The position numbers and the translations under genes were made by a program. A stretch of 26,979 nt of DNA from JALZAA01 sp036005605 (lineage in GTDB: Bacteria > Actinomycetota > Acidimicrobiia > IMCC26256 > JACDBD01): contig DASYQJ010000022.1 of the NCBI GenBank assembly GCA_036005605.1, positions 1 through 26,979 on the forward strand. Direction: 5' to 3'. How positions within the stretch are numbered: position 1 is the stretch's first letter; every line of letters starts with the position of its first letter. The notes beneath the pieces were generated by a model, which worked only from the letters and a program-made list of their open reading frames with translations, had not been told where the DNA came from and did no database searches. Below, one piece after another: positions 15,308 through 21,898 of this stretch.

Positions 15308-15339
15308 GCGGCGCCGGCGGCTTTGCCGACCGGCGCCGC
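15308..15339 (+). terminator. Strong GC hairpin between nucleoside hydrolase and NMO genes
   Basis: GCGGCGCCGG pairs with CCGGCGCCGC, and inside it CGGC pairs with GCCG around a TTT loop, giving a 14-bp stem with a single bulged A. There is no T-run after it. It could be a T-less terminator for the upstream gene, or, because it starts almost at the predicted 5' end of the operon message, a leader hairpin that protects or attenuates it. Type is uncertain; the structure is certain. Confidence 0.5.
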
Positions 15340-15372
15340 CAAGCCGGAGCCCGCGACGGCGAAAGGGGGAGA

Positions 15373-16491
15373 GTGAAGACGCCGATCGCCGAGGAACTCG
15401 GGATCGAGTTCCCGATCTTTGCCTTCTCGCATTGCCGTGACGTCGTCGCTGCGGTGAGCCGTGCGGGCGGCTTCGGCGTGCTGGGTGCGCTCGCGTACAC
15501 GCCCGACGAGCTCGACATCGAGCTCAACTGGATCGACGAGCACGTCGACGGCAAGCCCTACGGGACCGACATCGTCATGCCGATGAACTACGTCGGGAAG
15601 GGCGGAGGGAACGAGGCCGAGCTCACGAACCTCGAGGCGATGATCCCCCAGGAGCACTGGGACTTCGCCGACAAGGTGCTCGCCGAATACAACGTGCCGC
15701 CGTTGCCCGCGGATCTCGAGGGGCGCCCAGTGAAGGCGGCGGGCCTCGGCGTCGACGAGGAGGGCCCCGGGCAGGTCGAGGTGTCTCTGAAGCACGGCGC
15801 CAAGATGCTCGTGAACGCGCTCGGGCCGCCGCCACCCGACGTCACGCAGACCGCGCACGACGCCGGCGTTCTCGTTGGCGCGCTCGTCGGAGCGAAGCAG
15901 CACGCCGAGCGGCAGGTCACCCAAGGAGTCGATGTCATCGTCGCCCAGGGCACCGAGGCCGGAGGCCACTGCGGCGAGATCGCCACGATGATCCTCGTGC
16001 CCGAGGTCGTTGACGCGGTCGGCGCCGACGTCCCGGTGCTCGCCGCCGGCGGCATCGCCACCGGCCGGCAGATGGCAGCCGCCCTCGCGCTCGGCGCGCA
16101 AGGGGTCTGGACGGGCTCGATGTGGCTGACGGTGGCCGAGGCCGACACGAACCCGGCCGCGCTCGAGAACATGCTCGCCGCCACCTCCCGCGACACGGTG
16201 CGGTCGCGGGTCATGACGGGCAAGCCTGCCCGGCAGCTGCGCACGGCCTGGACGGAGGCATGGGAGAGCGACGACTCACCGGGTCCGTTGCCGATGCCGT
16301 TGCAGGGGATCATCTACAACTACGCGGCCCGCCGCGTCTCACGGGTCCAGCGCCGGGAGCTGTCGGGGTTCCCGGTCGGCCAGATCGTCGGCCGGCTCAA
16401 CACGGTCCGCCCGACGAAGGACGTGATCTTCGAGATGGTCGAGGAGTGGATCGAGACCACGCAGCGGCTCAACAGTCTCATCGACGAGTGA
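15373..16491 (+). CDS. Nitronate-monooxygenase-family FMN oxidoreductase
   Basis: This 372-residue TIM-barrel flavoprotein starts at GTG 15373, preceded by AAAGGGGGAGA; the longer in-frame ATG at 15274 would give an unlikely Arg-rich tail. The N-terminus reads VKTPIAEELGIEFPIFAFSH, typical of the NMO/2-nitropropane dioxygenase family. Catalytic His199 lies in QGTEAGGHCGE, and the FMN phosphate loop is VLAAGGIATGRQMAAALALG. Its N-terminus differs from that of the steroid-ring NMO-type protein IpdC, so it should not be named as that. As first gene of the FadD19/Ltp operon it may oxidise or reduce a CoA-linked intermediate, but the true substrate is unknown. GTGA links its stop to the FadD start. 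Confidence 0.88.
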   Translation: MKTPIAEELGIEFPIFAFSHCRDVVAAVSRAGGFGVLGALAYTPDELDIELNWIDEHVDGKPYGTDIVMPMNYVGKGGGNEAELTNLEAMIPQEHWDFADKVLAEYNVPPLPADLEGRPVKAAGLGVDEEGPGQVEVSLKHGAKMLVNALGPPPPDVTQTAHDAGVLVGALVGAKQHAERQVTQGVDVIVAQGTEAGGHCGEIATMILVPEVVDAVGADVPVLAAGGIATGRQMAAALALGAQGVWTGSMWLTVAEADTNPAALENMLAATSRDTVRSRVMTGKPARQLRTAWTEAWESDDSPGPLPMPLQGIIYNYAARRVSRVQRRELSGFPVGQIVGRLNTVRPTKDVIFEMVEEWIETTQRLNSLIDE

Positions 16492-18131
16492 CGGACAAGC
16501 AAACGGCGAAGCTCAGCTCTTTCCGGGCGCGGCCGACGTTCAACCTCGCCGATCTCCTCGAGATCGTCGTCGACACGGTGCCCGACCGCGAGGCGCTGGT
16601 AGCAGGCGGAGCGCGCCGGACGTTCGAGGAGCTCGACGAGCGGGCGAACCGAATTGCGAACCACCTGCTCGGTCTGGGCCTCGAACCGGGCTCCAAGGTG
16701 GCGATCTACGGGTGGAATCGCGCCGAATGGGTCGAGACGTTCTTCGGCGCGTTCAAGGCGCGGCTAGTCCCGATCAACATCAACTACCGGTACGTCGCCG
16801 ACGAGCTGCGATACATCTTCGAGAACGCCGATGTCGAAGCGGTCGTCGTCGAGCGTTCGTTCCTCCCCCTGGTCCGCCAGATCGAGTCCGAGCTCCCGCA
16901 GCTCCGGCACGTCATCGTGCTCGAGGACGGTGGCGACGTCGACCTCGGCGAGGCCACACCATACGAAGACGCGCTGACCGCGGCGAGCGACGAACGGCCG
17001 GCGCTGAATCGCTCGGACGACGACCTCTACATCCTCTACACAGGCGGGACCACCGGGACTCCGAAGGGTGTGATGTGGCGCCACGAGGACATCTTCTTCG
17101 CGGCGTTGGGTGGCGGAGGCTTCGGCCAGCCGCCGATCCAGACACCCGAGGAGATCGGGGGGAGGGTCTGGCCCGAGGACGGCCGCGTCACCTCGTTGAC
17201 GCTGGCGCCGATCATGCACGGCGCGGCCCAGTGGGGCATGTGCATCATGCTCTTCGGCGGCGGCAAGGTCGTGCTGTACACGCCGCACGGCTTCGACCCG
17301 CACGAGGCGTGGGTGCTCGCCGAACGGGAGCGAGCCATGACGGTCATGGTCGTGGGCGACGCGATGGCCCGGCCGCTGGGGGAGGCCCTCGACCAGAAGT
17401 CGTACGACCTGTCGTCGGTGGTGTCGATCGGCTCGGGCGGTGCGGTGTACTCGGCCGCGGTCAAGGCGAAGCTCAAGGAGCACCTGCCGAACGTGCTCAC
17501 GATCGACACGGTCGGCGCGTCGGAGCTCGGTGCCAGCGGCTCGCAACAGGATCCGGACGCCGGCCCCCGCTTCAACACCATCGAGTCGATGTCCGTACTC
17601 GGCGAGGACCTCCGTCCCGTCGAGCCCGGGAGCGGTCAGATCGGGCTGCTCGCACGGCGCGGTCACATCCCGCTCGGGTACTACAAGGACGATGCGAAGA
17701 CGGCGGCCACGTTTGTCACCGACGCCGACGGCGTGCGCTGGTCGGTCCCCGGCGATCACGCCCGCATCGAAGCCGACGGGACGATCACGCTCCTGGGCCG
17801 AGGCTCGGGGTGCATCAACACCGGCGGCGAGAAGGTGTACCCGGAGGAGATCGAAGCCGCGGTCAAGAGCCATCCCGACGTGTTCGACGTCGTCGTCGTC
17901 GGCGTAACCGACGCGCGCTTCACGGAGCGGGTCGCGGCGATCGTGCAACCCCGTCCCGGCCGCGCGCCGACGCTCGAGGACGTGGCGGCCCATTGCCGCA
18001 GGACGATCGCGGGGTACAAGGTGCCGCGCGAGCTGAAGGTCGTCGATGTCATCCGGCGCACGCCTTCCGGCAAGGCCGACTACCGCTGGGCGAAGCAGCA
18101 GTTCGAAACCGAGCGGGCGGCGGGATCGTGA
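16488..18131 (+). CDS. FadD19-like acyl-CoA synthetase (steroid side-chain CoA ligase)
   Basis: The 547-residue ligase is an ANL-superfamily enzyme: the P-loop LYTGGTTGTPKG near residue 185, followed by VMWRHEDIFFAALGG, the GYYKDDAKTAATF and PGDHARIEADGTITLLGRGS hinge segments, GEKVYPEEIEAA, and the catalytic Lys529 in TPSGKADYRWAK. Length and motifs closely match mycobacterial/rhodococcal FadD19 (548 residues), the ligase that activates C-24-branched sterol side chains. The GTG at 16488, in a GTGA overlap with the NMO stop, is preferred over longer in-frame starts. It would make acyl-CoA from a sterol-derived acid using ATP, with AMP and PPi released. The match is based on motifs I recall, so a related terpenoid acid cannot be excluded. 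Confidence 0.85.
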   Translation: MTDKQTAKLSSFRARPTFNLADLLEIVVDTVPDREALVAGGARRTFEELDERANRIANHLLGLGLEPGSKVAIYGWNRAEWVETFFGAFKARLVPININYRYVADELRYIFENADVEAVVVERSFLPLVRQIESELPQLRHVIVLEDGGDVDLGEATPYEDALTAASDERPALNRSDDDLYILYTGGTTGTPKGVMWRHEDIFFAALGGGGFGQPPIQTPEEIGGRVWPEDGRVTSLTLAPIMHGAAQWGMCIMLFGGGKVVLYTPHGFDPHEAWVLAERERAMTVMVVGDAMARPLGEALDQKSYDLSSVVSIGSGGAVYSAAVKAKLKEHLPNVLTIDTVGASELGASGSQQDPDAGPRFNTIESMSVLGEDLRPVEPGSGQIGLLARRGHIPLGYYKDDAKTAATFVTDADGVRWSVPGDHARIEADGTITLLGRGSGCINTGGEKVYPEEIEAAVKSHPDVFDVVVVGVTDARFTERVAAIVQPRPGRAPTLEDVAAHCRRTIAGYKVPRELKVVDVIRRTPSGKADYRWAKQQFETERAAGS

Positions 18132-19126
18132 GCGCGACCGAGCTCCCGGACGTCGAGATGACGCTGGAGTATCCCTACACCCGCACAACGGGCCCGGTCA
18201 TCGGCCCGTTCCTCACCGGTCTGCGCGATGGTCGGATCCTGGGCAACCGGTGCAGAGACAGCGTGCTTTGCCCGCCGCTCGAGTACGACCCGGAGACGAG
18301 TGAGCCGCTCGAGCCCGAGTTCGTGGAGGTCGGGCCGGGTGGGACGGTCCGGTCGTGGACGTGGGTCGCCCATCCCACGCCGAAGCACCCGTTCGACCGT
18401 CCGTTCGCGTTCGCGCTCATCCAACTCGACGGGGCCGACACACCGATCGCCCACGCCATCGACGCCGGATCGATGGACGCGATGTCGACGGGCATGCGCG
18501 TCGCTGCCCAGTACCGCGACGAGCGCGACGGTGCGATCACCGACGTCTACTTCGTGCCCGAGGCCGAATCGCGTTCTCAGGACATCACCGCCGGCGACGA
18601 GCCGGTGACGATCACCGAGCACCTCGTGTCGTTGCGGATCAGCGAACCGCTCTACCCGCACCGGGCCCGGTTCGCGCGCGGCCTGCTCGAGGGGCGCATC
18701 GTTGGCCAGCGCTCGCCGGCGAGCGGCAAGGTGTATGTCCCGAGCAACGGCTACGACAACCTCGAGCGCGTGGAGATGACCGAGGCCGACGACGTCGAAG
18801 TGGCCGACCGCGGTGCGGTCAGCTCGTTCACCGTCATCACCCCGGTGCAGTATTACGGGCAGAAGGAGACCGACCCGTACATCCGGGCGTCGATCCTCCT
18901 CGACGGCGCCGACCAACCGATCACCGGCGTCGACATCCGCGACATCCCGTTCGAACAGTTCCGGGTGGGGATGCGCGTGCGAGCCGTCTGGAAGCCGCCC
19001 GGCGAAAGAGACGTGAGCGACCTCGGCAACCGCTACGGGGGCTCGTGGGAGGGCGTCATCGAGCGTTGGGAGCCGACGGGGGAGCCCGACGTCGATCCCC
19101 GTCCGCTGCAGGAATTCGCGTTTTGA
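18128..19126 (+). CDS. Double DUF35 OB-fold protein, Ltp partner (Rv3521-like)
   Basis: The 332-residue protein starts at GTG 18128, overlapping the FadD stop. Two DUF35/OB-fold modules can be read. The first has FLTGLRDGRILGNRC followed by an OB-like GTVRSWTWVAHP and PFAFALIQLDGADTP. The second has RGLLEGRIVGQRSPASGKVYVP, then SSFTVITPVQYYGQ and DPYIRASILLDGADQP. The zinc-ribbon Cys pairs normally next to this fold are mostly lost: two Cys remain in the first copy, none in the second. In sterol catabolism such proteins bind thiolase-like aldolases (as ChsH2 with Ltp2) and deliver the CoA substrate. Here it directly precedes the two thiolase-like genes, as Rv3521 does before ltp4 and ltp3 in Mycobacterium tuberculosis. 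Confidence 0.84.
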   Translation: MSATELPDVEMTLEYPYTRTTGPVIGPFLTGLRDGRILGNRCRDSVLCPPLEYDPETSEPLEPEFVEVGPGGTVRSWTWVAHPTPKHPFDRPFAFALIQLDGADTPIAHAIDAGSMDAMSTGMRVAAQYRDERDGAITDVYFVPEAESRSQDITAGDEPVTITEHLVSLRISEPLYPHRARFARGLLEGRIVGQRSPASGKVYVPSNGYDNLERVEMTEADDVEVADRGAVSSFTVITPVQYYGQKETDPYIRASILLDGADQPITGVDIRDIPFEQFRVGMRVRAVWKPPGERDVSDLGNRYGGSWEGVIERWEPTGEPDVDPRPLQEFAF

Positions 19127-20190
19127 GCCCCTCACCTCGCGACGTCGCGGTCGTCGCCACGTCGCAGACGAGCTCGTACCGGCGATTCGACGACTCCGAG
19201 CCCAAGCTCATCATGCGCTGCGTCAACGAGGTGTTGCAGAGCACGGGGCTCGATCGCAACGATGTCCAGTTCACGATCGCCGGGAGCTGCGACTACCTCT
19301 CGGGGATGCCGTTCGCGTTCGTGATGAACATCGACGGCGTGGGGGCGTGGCCGCCCGTGTACGAGAGCCACGTCGAGATGGACGGCGCTTGGGCGCTGTT
19401 CGAAGCCTGGTTGCGGCTGCAGCTGGGCGACATCGACGTCGCGCTCGTGATCGGGAGCGGGAAGTCCTCGCCGGGGCGACCCCGCGAGGTGTTCGCGCTC
19501 CAGACCGATCCGTACCTGATGGCTCCCCTCGGGATGGATCCTGTTTCGCTGGCCGGCATCCAGGCGCGGGCACTGCTGGATGCGGGCAAGGCCAGTGAGC
19601 GGGACTTCGCCGAGGTGGTCGCCCGGAGCCGTCGGGACGCGCAGCGGAACCCACACGCGCAGGTGGCGAAGGATGCGACCGTCGACCAGCTCCTGGACGC
19701 GCCGTATTTCTCCGCGCCGCTCCGCACGCACGACCTCCCGCCGATCTCCGACGGTGCAGCGGCGGTCATCATCGCCGCCGGCGACCGCGCACGCGAGCTC
19801 TCGGACAATCCGGTCTGGATCCGCGGGATGGACCACCGCATCGAGTCGCACCATCCTGGTCTGCGGGACCTGACGCGCTCGGTCTCCTCCGAGCTCGCGG
19901 CCGAGAACGTGGGGCTGGCTGACGCGCCGGTCGACGTCGCCGAGCTGATGGTCAACTACAGCCCCGAGGAGCTGATCCTGCGGGACGCGCTCGGTCTCGG
20001 CGACGGCACGACCGTCAACCCGTCCGGGGGTCCGCTGGCCGGCCATCCGGTCATGGCCACCGGCCTCATCCGGGTCATCGAAGTGGCCGACCGGATCCAA
20101 GAAGGGTCGGCGAGTCGCGGTGTCGCGCACGCGTCCAGCGGACCGTGCCTGCAGCAGAACCTGGTGTGCGTCATGGACGGAAGCGGCTGA
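19123..20190 (+). CDS. Ltp4-like thiolase/aldolase-superfamily protein
   Basis: The 355-residue protein starts at TTG 19123, in a TTGA overlap with the DUF35 stop, with AGGA about 9 nt upstream. The frame is open further upstream, but that is the wrong frame of the previous gene. It has a thiolase fold with MAPLGMDPVSLAGIQARALLDAGK, an ISDGAAAVIIA segment, and the C-terminal VNPSGGPLAGHPVMATGLIR with His308 of the GHP motif and a retained Cys342 (SSGPCLQQNLV). The usual thiolase nucleophile Cys is missing: that region reads ESHVEMDGAWAL. Length and the ordering resemble Ltp4. It is more likely an aldol-lyase subunit acting on a side-chain CoA ester than a true thiolase. Confidence 0.85.
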   Translation: MSPSPRDVAVVATSQTSSYRRFDDSEPKLIMRCVNEVLQSTGLDRNDVQFTIAGSCDYLSGMPFAFVMNIDGVGAWPPVYESHVEMDGAWALFEAWLRLQLGDIDVALVIGSGKSSPGRPREVFALQTDPYLMAPLGMDPVSLAGIQARALLDAGKASERDFAEVVARSRRDAQRNPHAQVAKDATVDQLLDAPYFSAPLRTHDLPPISDGAAAVIIAAGDRARELSDNPVWIRGMDHRIESHHPGLRDLTRSVSSELAAENVGLADAPVDVAELMVNYSPEELILRDALGLGDGTTVNPSGGPLAGHPVMATGLIRVIEVADRIQEGSASRGVAHASSGPCLQQNLVCVMDGSG

Positions 20191-21344
20191 TGGCTCGGCC
20201 CTGCGCGGTTGTCGGCATCGGCCAGACCGACTACCGGCGTCAGTTGGACATGACACTCGACGGGCTCGTGCGGTGGGCCGCGCTCGAAGCACTCGAGGAC
20301 GCGACCATGACGTTCGCAGACGTCGACGCGATCGTGATCGGCAAGGCGCCCGACGCGCTCGAGGCGGTGATGATGCCGGAGCTGTCGCTGGCCGACGCGC
20401 TCGGCGCGGTCGGGAAGCCGATCCATCGCGTGCACACGGCCGGCTCGGTGGGCGCGTCGACGGCGATCACGGGCGCAACCCTGGTCGAGTCGGGCCGGTA
20501 CGAGCGCGTGCTGGTCGTCTGCTACGAGAAGCAGTCCGAAGGCAACGCGACGTGGGCGTTGTCCGGCGGGCGGTCCGGCGGCCAGGGCGCGGGTGGCACG
20601 TTCGCACCGTGGATCCGCAGTTACATCTCCCGCTCGGGCGCGCCCGAGCACATCGGCTGGAAGATCGCGGTCAAGGACCGGCTCAACGCGCTGAAGAATC
20701 CGCACGCGCACCTGCGGATCGACGACATCTCGATCGAAAAGGTGAAGGAGTCCCCGATGCTGTGGGACCCCCTCCACTTCCTCGAGTCGTGCCCGTCGTC
20801 GGACGGCGCCGCGGCCGTCGTGCTCGCCAGCGAGGACGTCGCCCGCCGCAGCCCGCGCCCGCCGGCGTGGATCGTCGCCCACGCCAAACGCACAGAGTTC
20901 AGCTCGTTCCCGGGTCGGGACACAGTGCGGCCGGTCGCGGGCGTCGACTGCGCCGAGGCGCTCTACGCCAAGGCCGGCATCACGGACCCGCTGCACCAGA
21001 TCGACTGTGCCGAGCTCTACGTCCCGTTCTCGTGGTACGAGCCCATGTGGCTCGAGGGGCACCTCATCACTCCCGAAGGCCAGGGATGGAAGCTGACCGA
21101 CGCGGGCGAGACCGAGCTGGGCGGTGGCTTTCCTGTGAACCCATCGGGTGGCGTGCTGTCCTCGAACCCGATCGGCGCGTCCGGCCTCATCCGTTGCCTG
21201 GAGGCGGCGAACCAGGTGCGTGGCACGGCGGGGAACTACCAGGTCGACGGAGCCAGCGTCGCGCTCGGTCACGCCTACGGCGGGGCGGCGCAGTACTTCG
21301 CGATGTGGATTGTGAGCTCCGACCTGAATCCTGACTTCCGATGA
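20190..21344 (+). CDS. Ltp3-like thiolase/aldolase-superfamily protein
   Basis: The 384-residue protein starts at ATG 20190 (TGATG overlap with the Ltp4-like stop), giving MARPCAVVGIGQTDYRR, the SCP-X thiolase N-terminus. It carries the GGGFPVNPSGG motif and a GASGLIRCLEAANQVRG helix. Key catalytic positions are replaced: HTAGSVGAS stands where the nucleophile Cys should be, SNP (Asn326) replaces GHP, and the C-terminal Cys region reads HAYGGAAQYF. Together with the Ltp4-like neighbour, which keeps GHP and the C-terminal Cys, it may form one complete active site, or act as the structural half. In Rhodococcus both Ltp3 and Ltp4 are needed for C-24-branched sterol side-chain loss. Confidence 0.85.
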   Translation: MARPCAVVGIGQTDYRRQLDMTLDGLVRWAALEALEDATMTFADVDAIVIGKAPDALEAVMMPELSLADALGAVGKPIHRVHTAGSVGASTAITGATLVESGRYERVLVVCYEKQSEGNATWALSGGRSGGQGAGGTFAPWIRSYISRSGAPEHIGWKIAVKDRLNALKNPHAHLRIDDISIEKVKESPMLWDPLHFLESCPSSDGAAAVVLASEDVARRSPRPPAWIVAHAKRTEFSSFPGRDTVRPVAGVDCAEALYAKAGITDPLHQIDCAELYVPFSWYEPMWLEGHLITPEGQGWKLTDAGETELGGGFPVNPSGGVLSSNPIGASGLIRCLEAANQVRGTAGNYQVDGASVALGHAYGGAAQYFAMWIVSSDLNPDFR

Positions 21345-21868
21345 CGAGGCGTGACGATCTCCGGCGGGTGGATCAATCGATCGCGCGCGTCGCACGCATC
21401 GCGACGGGCCGTGAAGGGGCGCGCCTCCGATCGGAGCGATCCGGCGTCTATCTCTCCCAGCCTGCGGTCACGATCCTCGCCGCGCTGCGGAGCGCGGGGG
21501 ACGTGCGCTCCTCCGAGGTTGGCAGGCTGACCGGCCTCGAGGCGCCGCTCATCAGCCGCGAAGTCGGGGACCTCGTCGAGAGCGGTTACGTCCGGCGGAA
21601 GGCGGACCCGACCGACGGGCGGGCGGGCATCGTCGGGCTCACGCCGAAGGGGCGGCGGGCGTCGGAGGCGTACCGAGCGGCAGCCGACGAGCTGATGGCC
21701 GAGATGCTGTCGTCCTGGTCGGCCGCCGACCTGCACGACCTCGCGACGTACCTCGAGCGGGTCGTCCGGGACTTCTGCGCGCCGCCTCGAAGCGCGCCCG
21801 GCGGCGCGTCGGTGCCGGCGCGCGCCGAGTTCCAAAACCGCGCGGATCTCTCGAACCGGGTTGGTTGA
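21341..21868 (+). CDS. MarR-family transcriptional regulator
   Basis: The 175-residue regulator starts at ATG 21341 in an ATGA overlap with the Ltp3-like gene. A winged helix occupies about residues 55-108: RSSEVGRLTGLEAPLISREV as the helix-turn-helix and VRRKADPTDGRAGIVGLTPKG as the beta-wing. This is the standard MarR pattern, with flanking dimerisation helices and a long, Ser/Arg-rich tail. MarR dimers usually release DNA when a phenolic or acyl-CoA ligand binds. As the last gene of the catabolic operon it probably regulates that operon and/or the NuoF-like gene, whose putative promoter holds a palindrome at its 3' end. Sterol genes in mycobacteria are usually run by TetR-type KstR, so this control is different. 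Confidence 0.9.
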   Translation: MTRRDDLRRVDQSIARVARIATGREGARLRSERSGVYLSQPAVTILAALRSAGDVRSSEVGRLTGLEAPLISREVGDLVESGYVRRKADPTDGRAGIVGLTPKGRRASEAYRAAADELMAEMLSSWSAADLHDLATYLERVVRDFCAPPRSAPGGASVPARAEFQNRADLSNRVG

Positions 21869-21878
21869 ACGCAACCCG
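21857..21878. promoter_or_regulatory. Palindrome CGGGTTG-N8-CAACCCG, candidate MarR operator
   Basis: The perfect 7-bp inverted repeat with an 8-nt centre spans the end of the marR gene and overlaps the putative -35 of the NuoF-like gene. Size and symmetry fit a MarR dimer site. Binding itself is inferred. Confidence 0.45.
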
Positions 21879-21892
21879 AACCAGGCAAGAAT
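21865..21892 (+). promoter_or_regulatory. Putative leaderless promoter for the NuoF-like gene
   Basis: TTGAAC at 21865-21870, a 16-nt spacer and AAGAAT at 21887-21892 form a good -35/-10 pair. The -10 ends exactly 6 nt before the ATG at 21899, the leaderless spacing. There is no ribosome binding site upstream of that ATG, which supports the view. Confidence 0.5.
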
Positions 21893-21898
21893 GGCCGC

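Noticed and set aside
15274..15372. N-terminal extension of the NMO protein from the ATG at 15274
   Set aside because: It would run through the putative promoter and the GC hairpin and add an Arg-rich tail absent from the family. GTG 15373 has a good ribosome binding site.
15373..16491. Naming the NMO protein IpdC because of the steroid context
   Set aside because: Its N-terminus (FAFSHCRDVVAAVSRAGG) belongs to a different NMO subgroup from the recalled IpdC sequence; only the family call is safe.
16712..19126. Possible 804-residue fusion upstream of the DUF35 protein
   Set aside because: Its first 472 codons are the wrong frame of the FadD19-like gene. The true start is the GTG at 18128 in a GTGA overlap.
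18355..20190. Possible 611-residue extended thiolase
   Set aside because: The first 256 codons are the wrong frame of the DUF35 gene. TTG 19123 gives a normal Ltp length of 355 residues.
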